Below, one piece after another: positions 7,764-14,813 of a stretch of 18,058 nucleotides of DNA. The DNA comes from Bacillota bacterium (GTDB lineage Bacteria > Bacillota > Clostridia > Christensenellales > Borkfalkiaceae): NCBI GenBank assembly GCA_003343995.1, contig QAKE01000052.1, forward strand, positions 1 to 18,058, written 5' to 3'. The notes beneath the pieces were generated by a model. That model made no database searches. It worked only from the letters and a program-made list of their open reading frames with translations, and was not told the origin of the DNA. Both the position numbers and the translations under genes were made by a program. How positions within the stretch are numbered: the first letter of the stretch is position 1; each line of letters opens with the position of its first letter.

Positions 7764-10298
7764 ATGAAAGCAAAATCGAAACGCGCTTTGATTTCGTCGC
7801 TTATGGCGGTTTGCGTGTGCGGTGCGGCGGGGTTTGCCGCTTGCAGCGGCGGCGCGGAAGTGAAGGAATTTTCCGTCATCGGCGAAGTTACGGTGGAGAT
7901 CGGGGAGGAATACCATATTCCCGCCGTGCTCGCCGTCGATGAAAAGGGGCGGGAATACGACGCCGCCTACGTCGTAAAGCAGGGCGATACCGTGGTGGAA
8001 ACCGCGCGGGATAAGCTGACGGTAACGTCGATAGACGGCTATGTGATCACCTACACCGCGACGGTGAACAAAAAGGAATATACGGCGGAAACGAAAATCA
8101 AGGTGAAAGACACCGTAAATCCGACGGTGTATTTCAAGGAAACGAGCGTGCGCGTGCCGGTGGGCGAGGCTGCCGCTCTGCCCGAATACGTGGTGCAGGA
8201 TTTTTCTTCCATCGCCGAGAAAACCGTAACGGCGCATTTCATGAACGCCGAAACGGGCGTGACGGTGGAAAACGACACCTTCACCCCGACGGAAAAGGGC
8301 TTTTACCGCATAGACGTTTCCGCGAAGGACGCCCTCGGTAACGAAGGGTTCGGCAGCGCGGTGCTCTTCGCCTACGAGGAAACCGCCGCCGGCGAGCTCG
8401 GCGACGTGATAGAGGATTTCTCGTCCGGCTACGATTCCTCGCTCATCTACTCCAAAGAGGACGGCAAGGTGGTGATTACGCCGTTTATCGACGGCAACGA
8501 CGTTTCCATCAAGGCGAACACCAACGGCAATTACTGGCCGAACATCAACGTTTCCCGCGAATTTTTGCAAACGTATACCGACATGTACGGCAAAGTGCTG
8601 CTGACGGTGTATAACGAAGGCGCGTTCGCGCACCAGATGTATTATCAATCGTACGGTGAACCCGACGGCAACGGCGGCTATACGAAAAACGCAAGGTACG
8701 AACGTTTTACCATCCCTGCGGGCGGACGGGCGGATATCGAATTTACCGCCGAAACGATTGCTTGGCATTACGGCAGAAGCGAAGATATCACCCTCGTGAT
8801 TATGAACTACGTCGGTGATGGCAACAACGAGATGTTCTCGGTGTATTTTGAAAAGATAATCGGCAGATTTGCCGATAAAAAGACCGTTTTTGCGGGAGAC
8901 CGCGTATACATCGCGCCGCTCTGGGCGGATATAGAACAGCTTGCGGGCAAAAATCCCGCCGGTTTCGAGGTGTATTTCAACGGAGAAAAGATTGAAGACG
9001 GCGTTTTGTCGGATTCTTTCGCGCCGGAAAAGGCGGGCGATTATCAGGTGCGCGTGCTCTTCGAGGAGGACGGTTACGCGGCGTTCGATTTCCTCGTGCG
9101 GGGCAGACAGATGACCTTAAACGAGAATTTCGAGGGCGAAGTCGATTTGACGGTATACGCGGCGGGCGACGGCGCGGTGCTGATGCACGGAGAGTCTTCT
9201 TTTGCGCCGCAGGGCGAAAACGCGCTCATCGTAAACTATACCACGGCGAACGGCTGGCCTCGTTTGGAAATCGATTGGGAGTATTTGCAGCAGTTTGTCG
9301 GATATTACGATTATATTTCCCTCACGGTGTACAATGGCGGCGCGAACATGCACCAGTTCTATATCGAAATGCCGGATAAAAGCGCGCTCCGCAGGTATGA
9401 CGTACCTTCCGGAAGCATGCAGGAAATTCGTTTGAACAGAAGCGAATTGCAGACGCTGATAAGCAACGAGTATAACTTAAAAGTTATCGCTTTTAACGAT
9501 AATTCGGCAAACGGAAAGAGCGAAAACGCGTTTTTCTTGGCGGACAGTCTGAAAGGCTGTTTCACCGATCTGAACGCGAGAGCGAACGCGGAAATCGACT
9601 TGTCGCACGTATTCGGTACGGCGCTGTTTTCTTCCGAAAATGCATTTGACGAGTTCGCCGTTAAAATTTACGGTGAAAACGGTGCGGAAATAGAGAACGC
9701 GGTCAGCGCGCAAAATACCGTAACGTTGCCCGCGGGCGACTACACGGCGGTGTTTACGGCGAAAAAGCTGTATTATACCGACGGCTTGTTCGAGGCTGTT
9801 TTGCATATCAGGGACGCCGCTTACGAACTGAGTTACAGCTTTGAGGACGGCGTTGTCGGAACGGCGTACGACGGAAGTCTGTTTACTTCCAATTATCGCG
9901 GCGCATTGGCGGTGACGAGCGTTTCCGCCGGCGCAAGCGACGGGGTGAAGAGCTTGTATCTTCCCATCGATAATAACGACGGCTATCCGACCTTTTGTAT
10001 TGCCCGTTCCGTACTCAGAGATTTTTATTATGTCTACGGCGGTATGGAGCTGGACGTTTATAACAACGGCGCCAAAGGACATTCTTGCTACTTTACGCAC
10101 TTTGTCGGCGGAACGGAATCTGTCCACCGCATGCCGCTCGACGCGAAGAGCGGAGATACGCTTTCCGTCAGCGGAGAGGAATTGCTTTCCCTGCTCGATC
10201 GGGATGCGAAACTTGAATTTGTAATTATCAACTCGGGAACGGATTCCGACGGCGGGTATTACGAATTTTATTTCGACAACGTGCGCGGAATGGCGTAA
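7764..10298 (+). CDS. Large lipoprotein of alternating Ig-like and jelly-roll modules
   Basis: 844 residues, ribosome binding site AGGAGG (7751-7756) 7 bases upstream. The signal peptide ends FAAC with Cys27 as likely lipidated residue; Phe at -3 is less usual, but the context (ACSGG) fits. Two Ig-like domains (about 33-115 and 116-207) are followed by jelly-roll A (about 211-366), an Ig-like linker, jelly-roll B (about 450-598), another Ig-like linker and jelly-roll C (about 687-844, ending YEFYFDNVRGMA). A, B and C share a WP/YP turn, a helix-like stretch ending L-[QR]-x-[YF], and a strand VYNxGAxxH. No catalytic motif is visible. Likely a surface glycan-binding or scaffold protein working with its neighbours; exact ligand unknown. 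I recognise no named family for the whole protein. Confidence 0.75.
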   Translation: MKAKSKRALISSLMAVCVCGAAGFAACSGGAEVKEFSVIGEVTVEIGEEYHIPAVLAVDEKGREYDAAYVVKQGDTVVETARDKLTVTSIDGYVITYTATVNKKEYTAETKIKVKDTVNPTVYFKETSVRVPVGEAAALPEYVVQDFSSIAEKTVTAHFMNAETGVTVENDTFTPTEKGFYRIDVSAKDALGNEGFGSAVLFAYEETAAGELGDVIEDFSSGYDSSLIYSKEDGKVVITPFIDGNDVSIKANTNGNYWPNINVSREFLQTYTDMYGKVLLTVYNEGAFAHQMYYQSYGEPDGNGGYTKNARYERFTIPAGGRADIEFTAETIAWHYGRSEDITLVIMNYVGDGNNEMFSVYFEKIIGRFADKKTVFAGDRVYIAPLWADIEQLAGKNPAGFEVYFNGEKIEDGVLSDSFAPEKAGDYQVRVLFEEDGYAAFDFLVRGRQMTLNENFEGEVDLTVYAAGDGAVLMHGESSFAPQGENALIVNYTTANGWPRLEIDWEYLQQFVGYYDYISLTVYNGGANMHQFYIEMPDKSALRRYDVPSGSMQEIRLNRSELQTLISNEYNLKVIAFNDNSANGKSENAFFLADSLKGCFTDLNARANAEIDLSHVFGTALFSSENAFDEFAVKIYGENGAEIENAVSAQNTVTLPAGDYTAVFTAKKLYYTDGLFEAVLHIRDAAYELSYSFEDGVVGTAYDGSLFTSNYRGALAVTSVSAGASDGVKSLYLPIDNNDGYPTFCIARSVLRDFYYVYGGMELDVYNNGAKGHSCYFTHFVGGTESVHRMPLDAKSGDTLSVSGEELLSLLDRDAKLEFVIINSGTDSDGGYYEFYFDNVRGMA

Positions 10299-10306
10299 AA
10301 AATTAA

Positions 10307-10378
10307 ATTCCGCCCGCAATTTGCGGGCGGAATAAGCGCGTTATGCGCGATGAAACGGATTTTTCCCGTAAAACGGGA
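10307..10378 (+). promoter_or_regulatory. Cluster of three stem-loops in the 99-base gap before the small protein gene
   Basis: Hairpin 1: an 11-bp stem 10307-10317 with 10323-10333, loop AATTT. Hairpin 2: GCGC pairs at 10336-10339 and 10345-10348. Hairpin 3: TCCCGT/ACGGGA at 10364-10369 and 10373-10378, loop AAA. None has a downstream T-run on the plus strand, so they are not ordinary terminators; hairpin 1 is followed by a T-rich tract only when read on the minus strand, where no gene needs it. They could protect the 3' end of the upstream message after cleavage or attenuate readthrough. No promoter-like sequence is evident in this gap. Confidence 0.45.
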
Positions 10379-10397
10379 TAAATAAAGGAGGAAAGAT

Positions 10398-10526
10398 ATG
10401 AAGAAAGAGTATGCAGAGCCGACGGCAGAAATGCAGTTGTTCGGCGCGGGCGACGCGGTGTTGAATTCAACGACCGTATCAGGGGACGAGGACTTCGGCT
10501 ATTGGCCGGAGGAATGGGGGAATTGA
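10398..10526 (+). CDS. 42-residue small protein of unknown function
   Basis: A strong ribosome binding site AAAGGAGG (10384-10391) lies 6 bases before ATG 10398, and the stop at 10524-10526 is only two bases before the next start. The product begins MKKEYAEPTAEMQLFGAGDA, has a Ser/Thr patch (NSTTVSG), and ends acidic and Trp-rich (DEDFGYWPEEWGN). No signal peptide or membrane segment, and no cysteines. The start pattern KKEYxxPxxE followed by a hydrophobic pair and D resembles short unannotated proteins I recall from gut Clostridia, often next to surface proteins. It may be a translational coupler, a modified peptide or a partner of the secreted protein; none of these is shown by the sequence. 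Confidence 0.7.
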   Translation: MKKEYAEPTAEMQLFGAGDAVLNSTTVSGDEDFGYWPEEWGN

Positions 10527-10528
10527 TC

Positions 10529-12427
10529 ATGACGAAAACATTGAAAAGAATTTGTTTGTGGTTATTCTCGGCGGCGCTTTTGCTGAGCGCGGTTGCCGTG
10601 GCTTTGGTAAAGCTGCCCGTGCAGGCGGCGGCAGGCGAGTTTGCGATGGAAGCGGGCGCGTCCGTAAGGCTGGACGATCCCAGCGGCATTCGCTTTACCA
10701 CGAAAGTGGATCAGGCGTTTATCGATGAGATCGAGCAGGCTAATCCCGATAAGGAGATCACCTTCGGCACGGAAATCAAGCCCGAAGGGAAGAGCGTAAC
10801 GCCCGTAGATATCAAGCAGACGGTCTGGGCGGACGAAAGCACCGAAACGACGAAGTATTTCAAAGCGGTGCTGGCGAATATTCCCGAGGCGCAGTATCTT
10901 ACGGAATTAACCGCCACGGCGTATTACGCGGTGGACGGCGTGAAAACGTATGTTAAAAACCCGCAGACGCGCTCCATCGCCTATGTGGCGAGCGGGCTGC
11001 TTGCGGCGGGCGACGACGGCGCGGCGCTCGTTGCGATCGTGGACGCGGTGATTGCGCAGATTTCCTTAGTAGAGGAAGATTTCGCGCTGAAAGTCGGCGA
11101 CAGCAAAAAACTGACGGTGGAAGGCGGGGAGAACCTCGTCGTGAAATTCGCGTCCGATAACGAGGCGGTCGCCACGGTGGACGCGGAAGGCAAGGTCAGC
11201 GCGATAGGCGCGGGCACGGCGAACATTACCGCCACGCTCGGCAGCAGAACGGACAGCGTTGCGGTGACCGTCGGCGCGGCGGAGAAAAAACTGCATTACG
11301 ATTTTGAGGACGGCGTAGTCGGTCAGCCGTACGATACCGATAGATTTACCGCAAAAGAAAACAGTACTTGTTTCGTAACGAATATACAAATTGGTGCGGT
11401 GGATGGAACGCAAAGTTTAGCGTTTAATTTTGACGGTGTTAATGATGGAGGTCCGACGATTACCATCAAAAACACGGTGTTACAGGATTTTTATAACGCA
11501 TTCGGTTCGATGTCCTTTACGTTGACGAATAACGGCGCAAAATTTCACGAAGGTTATTACACGACGAAATCGGGAAATTACCGCTTCGACATCGCGGCAA
11601 AATCAAGTATGGAAATTACGGTTATTGAAGCGCATATGAAAGAGCTTATCGATAACAATATGGACTTTGTGTATACTGTTAATAATGCATACGGAACAGC
11701 TTTATATGAAGGTTGTCGTTTTGAGTATTATTTAGACAATATTCATGCGCCTAATCTCAATAAAGTCGTTAAAAAGAATACCGTGCTTTCAGCGGATGAA
11801 ATGCTCGGCAAATCCGCAACGTTGAAATCCTTTGCCGTATATAAGGACGATGTGCTCGTTTCCGAAACAGACGCGGAAAGCTATACCTTTACGGAAAACG
11901 GCGCGTATACGTTTGAATGTGTGCAGTCTATCGAAGGATATGAAGATTCCACCGTTAAGGGGACTGTTCAAGTGATGGACGCGGTGTTTGACAACACAGA
12001 CGAATGGTTCGGCGACGGTAAATTAGTAAACGTGGACTCGTATAGCAACGTTACGGCGGCAAATTATTTGGGTGCGACGATGTTACGTATGGAGAGCAGC
12101 GGGAACTACCCGCGCGTCGAACTGAATAAGGCGAAAGTGGAAGAATTCTTAACGGCGGGCAAAACGTTTACGTTGGTGTATAGATTTGGCGATGTCGACG
12201 GCAATCATAAGTCGTATTTTGGTCAAGGAGACGCGCATATCAGCAAACTTTCCGGTTCTGAATTTGCGGAAATTTCCATTACTCCCGAAAAATGGGAAGA
12301 AATCAAAAACCATGCGGATTTTGCGACGATGATACCGTTTGTAACGTTTGCGCACGTAGAAGGCGGCGGAGGAGGAGAAGGTTCCGATCCGTTTACAATG
12401 TATCTTGCAGGCTATAAGCTCTCTTAA
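10529..12427 (+). CDS. Secreted protein with BIG2-like domain and two jelly-roll modules
   Basis: 632 residues from ATG 10529, two bases after the small-gene stop; GGGGG at 10516-10520 is an imperfect ribosome binding site, so coupling is likely. A Sec-type signal peptide (KTLKRICLWLFSAALLLSA) probably ends near residue 35 (VQAAA), with no lipobox Cys and no C-terminal anchor. Residues about 36-165 begin with GASVRLDDPSGIRFTTKVD, a domain seen repeatedly in surface proteins of gut Firmicutes. Residues about 175-250 are BIG2-like (SDNEAVATVDAEGKVSAIGAG). Then come jelly-roll D (about 255-407, ending YYLDNIH), an Ig-like linker, and degenerate jelly-roll E with a Gly-rich insertion (GGGGGEG). 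Base composition drops sharply inside the gene around 11300. Likely glycan-binding or cell-surface-associated; ligand unknown. Confidence 0.75.
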   Translation: MTKTLKRICLWLFSAALLLSAVAVALVKLPVQAAAGEFAMEAGASVRLDDPSGIRFTTKVDQAFIDEIEQANPDKEITFGTEIKPEGKSVTPVDIKQTVWADESTETTKYFKAVLANIPEAQYLTELTATAYYAVDGVKTYVKNPQTRSIAYVASGLLAAGDDGAALVAIVDAVIAQISLVEEDFALKVGDSKKLTVEGGENLVVKFASDNEAVATVDAEGKVSAIGAGTANITATLGSRTDSVAVTVGAAEKKLHYDFEDGVVGQPYDTDRFTAKENSTCFVTNIQIGAVDGTQSLAFNFDGVNDGGPTITIKNTVLQDFYNAFGSMSFTLTNNGAKFHEGYYTTKSGNYRFDIAAKSSMEITVIEAHMKELIDNNMDFVYTVNNAYGTALYEGCRFEYYLDNIHAPNLNKVVKKNTVLSADEMLGKSATLKSFAVYKDDVLVSETDAESYTFTENGAYTFECVQSIEGYEDSTVKGTVQVMDAVFDNTDEWFGDGKLVNVDSYSNVTAANYLGATMLRMESSGNYPRVELNKAKVEEFLTAGKTFTLVYRFGDVDGNHKSYFGQGDAHISKLSGSEFAEISITPEKWEEIKNHADFATMIPFVTFAHVEGGGGGEGSDPFTMYLAGYKLS

Positions 12428-12440
12428 GTAAGCAATTTGT

Positions 12441-12471
12441 TTTCGGGAACGGCGGAAAGCCGTTCCCGAAA
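12441..12471 (+). other. 13-bp stem-loop without U-tail between operon genes
   Basis: Perfect stem 12441-12453 with 12459-12471 and loop GGAAA, followed by an A-rich stretch rather than T's, so not a canonical plus-strand terminator. It lies 13 bases after the secreted-protein stop and just before the ribosome binding site (AAAAAGGA, 12476-12483) of the next gene. Possibly an RNA-stabilising or processing hairpin, or a partial terminator that lowers expression of the downstream enzymes. Confidence 0.6.
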
Positions 12472-12491
12472 AATAAAAAAGGAAATGAAGT

Positions 12492-14807
12492 ATGATTACA
12501 ATCCGTTTTTTAAGCAGCGCCCATAAACTGAAAAAAGGCGAAAATTTCGCGCAGTTTCCCGCGCCCCGTCTTGCGGCGGCAAGGGGGGAGGCGCTTTGCT
12601 TTCAGGCAGTGCTCGTCAGCGACAAAACCGAAACGGCGTTCGTTTCCGGTTCGCCCGATTGCGAAATCTTTTGGGAACGGTACGTTTCCATTCCCAAGCC
12701 CAGCTGTTCTTATTACGAAGCGGGGGAGTACCCCGACGTGCTGGTGGATAACGCCTCCGCGGAAAAATTCAACGAAAACGTCTTGCGCGCGGGCGAACCC
12801 AAATTTTTGTTTATCCGCGTAAACGTACCCCGTACCTACGACAATCCCACCTTCGCCTTTACGTTGGAGGTAAAGGGCGAAACCCTTTCGTCGGCAAGCA
12901 TCGCCGCCGAAGTCTACCCCTTCGAGCTGCCGCGCCGCGTGCATGCGGCGTCGTCTTTCGCCGTCCGCGACGATATGATTTTCGGCACGCTTGAAGAAAA
13001 ATACGAAAAATACGACGAGATTTACGAAGAACTCTTAAAATACCGCGTTGCGGCGACGTCCGTCGCCCTGCCCTTTTCCGAGCGCGCGGTGGATATTCCC
13101 TATCTCCTCGAAAAATATAAACGTGCCGCGGCGGACGACGGCGTGCCGTCTTATTCCGTCAATTACAATTCTTTAAGAGAGGACACGATTTTTCAAAAAA
13201 ATCAGGAAGTGCTCGATAAAAAATTCTTAAAAGATATTTTAACGGCAATGGCGAACGAGAGCACGGCGGAGCTCGACCTCTTTGAAAAGGCGTATTTTTA
13301 CGTTACGTTTATCGACGAGCCCACGCCCGACCGTTTCCACTCCGTCACCCGCGTTTACGACGAATATTATCAGGCGGTGCGGGAGGTTTCCGCCGCGTGC
13401 GATTTCACCGGCAAGGAGAAGGTCCGCGCAAGCCTGAACGCCCTGCCGAACGTCGTTACCGTGTTCAACAAAGAGCCCATTTACGGGCAGGTGGATACGT
13501 GGTGTCCCACCTTCTTCGGATACAGCAAGCCGGAGTACGTGTACGAGGATAAGCACCTGCGCCGCCTCGGCAAAAAGAATTGGTGGTACGGGTGCTTGGC
13601 GCCGTGGCACCCCATATTGAACTACCATACCGACAGCCCCACGGAGGACGCCCGTTTCGAGCCGTGGCTGCGCTATAAATTCGATATCGCGGGCAATCTC
13701 TTCTGGGCGGTCAACCTCACCAAGCGCTACGACGGCGATAAGGGACAATACGTGGACGCGGATATTCTTTCCGAACCGATTACTTTCGGCGGCGTCAACG
13801 GCGACGGACTGCTGTTGTATACCGAAACCTATTATAAAAAGATTTTGCCCTCCTATCGCATGATGACGATTTTCGAGGGCAATCAGGATTACGAATATTT
13901 TTATCTTTTCGATAAACACGTTAAGGCGTTGGAAAGGGCGTGCGGGGAAAAACTCGACACCCGCCGTTCGTTAAAGCCCGTTTTCGACGAAATCGCCGCG
14001 GGTGCGGCGCTCGTTTACCGCGCGGGCGCAGACGAGCTGAAAGCCGAACTCGCAAATCACGTGCTTTCGGCGGCGGACGGCGTGTTCGTCGTTGCGGAAA
14101 CGGAAAAATCGCGGTATAAAATCACCGTTTACTGCGCGGACGGGGTAACCCTTCCCGATCTGCGGACGGAGGCGTGCGGCAACGCGAAAAAGGCGGTAAC
14201 GTACATACCGTTTGAGGATAAAACGACCTGTTTTACCCTGCGCTATCTCGTGAACGGCGCGGAAAAAACCTTCGTCAAGCGCGTTTCCCCCGCGCGGGTG
14301 CAAGTGCCGCTTGAAAATCTCGCGCCCGAACGGTGCGAAGTGCGCGCCGTCGGGGAAGATATCGGCGTATTCACCGAAAAATTCGAAAACGACTTTGCGC
14401 CGTCGGTGTTCGTTCCCTTCGAGATGAACGCGAAAGAACTCCTGCGCGCGGAGTGCACGGTGCGCAACCTTTCGGAAAACGAGGCGGTCATATCCGTTTC
14501 CCTCGTCGATCGCCGCGGCGGCGAATATCCCATGGGGTACGACATGGCGGAAACGGGAGAGCGGAGCGAAATTTCCGTGTACTGCACGGAAATGGCGGTC
14601 AACCGCCTGAACAACGCGGAGGACACCGTTTGGTGGCACCACCGCGCGGAAAACGAGCAGCGGGCGGCGGCGTTCGACTTCGAGCACGTAAAGGGCTTTA
14701 AAATCGGCGTTTTGAACGATCGGAAGCTGCTCGACGACAACGTGGAGCGCAGGCTCACGGAATTTGCGCTGTTTGTGGAAAATTTCAGCGTAACGAAAAA
14801 GAAGTAA
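12492..14807 (+). CDS. Cytoplasmic DUF4091/GH123-like protein
   Basis: 771 residues, no signal peptide (starts MITIRFLSSAHKLKKG), so probably intracellular. It is a distant paralogue of the lipoprotein at 4106: a beta-sandwich to about residue 155, then a barrel with YFYVTFIDEPTPDRF carrying the pair D275-E276 in the place of the GH123 Asp-Glu pair, then WWYGCLAPWHP and NGDGLLLYTET. The late conserved block is altered: where the lipoprotein has RDGLEEYE, this has FEGNQDYE (461-468), so the catalytic site may handle a different sugar. Residues after about 540 form beta-rich C-terminal domains, distinct from the jelly-roll of the paralogue. It sits 6 bases ahead of the GH36 gene, suggesting successive steps in one pathway. 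A GalNAc-releasing activity is an inference only. Confidence 0.78.
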   Translation: MITIRFLSSAHKLKKGENFAQFPAPRLAAARGEALCFQAVLVSDKTETAFVSGSPDCEIFWERYVSIPKPSCSYYEAGEYPDVLVDNASAEKFNENVLRAGEPKFLFIRVNVPRTYDNPTFAFTLEVKGETLSSASIAAEVYPFELPRRVHAASSFAVRDDMIFGTLEEKYEKYDEIYEELLKYRVAATSVALPFSERAVDIPYLLEKYKRAAADDGVPSYSVNYNSLREDTIFQKNQEVLDKKFLKDILTAMANESTAELDLFEKAYFYVTFIDEPTPDRFHSVTRVYDEYYQAVREVSAACDFTGKEKVRASLNALPNVVTVFNKEPIYGQVDTWCPTFFGYSKPEYVYEDKHLRRLGKKNWWYGCLAPWHPILNYHTDSPTEDARFEPWLRYKFDIAGNLFWAVNLTKRYDGDKGQYVDADILSEPITFGGVNGDGLLLYTETYYKKILPSYRMMTIFEGNQDYEYFYLFDKHVKALERACGEKLDTRRSLKPVFDEIAAGAALVYRAGADELKAELANHVLSAADGVFVVAETEKSRYKITVYCADGVTLPDLRTEACGNAKKAVTYIPFEDKTTCFTLRYLVNGAEKTFVKRVSPARVQVPLENLAPERCEVRAVGEDIGVFTEKFENDFAPSVFVPFEMNAKELLRAECTVRNLSENEAVISVSLVDRRGGEYPMGYDMAETGERSEISVYCTEMAVNRLNNAEDTVWWHHRAENEQRAAAFDFEHVKGFKIGVLNDRKLLDDNVERRLTEFALFVENFSVTKKK

Positions 14808-14813
14808 CACATT

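Larger units (their letters stand above)
8394..12424 (+). repeat. Family of divergent protein-level jelly-roll repeats spanning two genes
   Basis: Five related modules lie at about 8394-8865, 9111-9558 and 9823-10295 in the 844-residue lipoprotein, and 11291-11750 and 11986-12424 in the 632-residue secreted protein. Each shows an xP turn, [FYV][LV][QRE]x[YF], and a strand near NGGAxxH or a degenerate version of it. The DNA itself is diverged, so the duplication is old or the copies were exchanged with other genomes. Confidence 0.6.

Noticed and set aside
7761..8768. 335-residue minus-strand open frame opposite the 844-residue lipoprotein
   Set aside because: Antisense shadow: His/Arg/Phe/Val-rich with no motif, while the plus strand has lipobox and repeated modules.
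10307..10333. Hairpin after the 844-residue gene as an intrinsic terminator
   Set aside because: No T-run follows on the plus strand, and no new promoter precedes the next genes; better read as an mRNA structural element.
10502..10528. TTG at 10502 or ATG at 10514 as start of the secreted protein
   Set aside because: They would put acidic/glycine residues before the signal peptide and overlap the 42-residue gene; ATG 10529 directly precedes a clean Sec signal.
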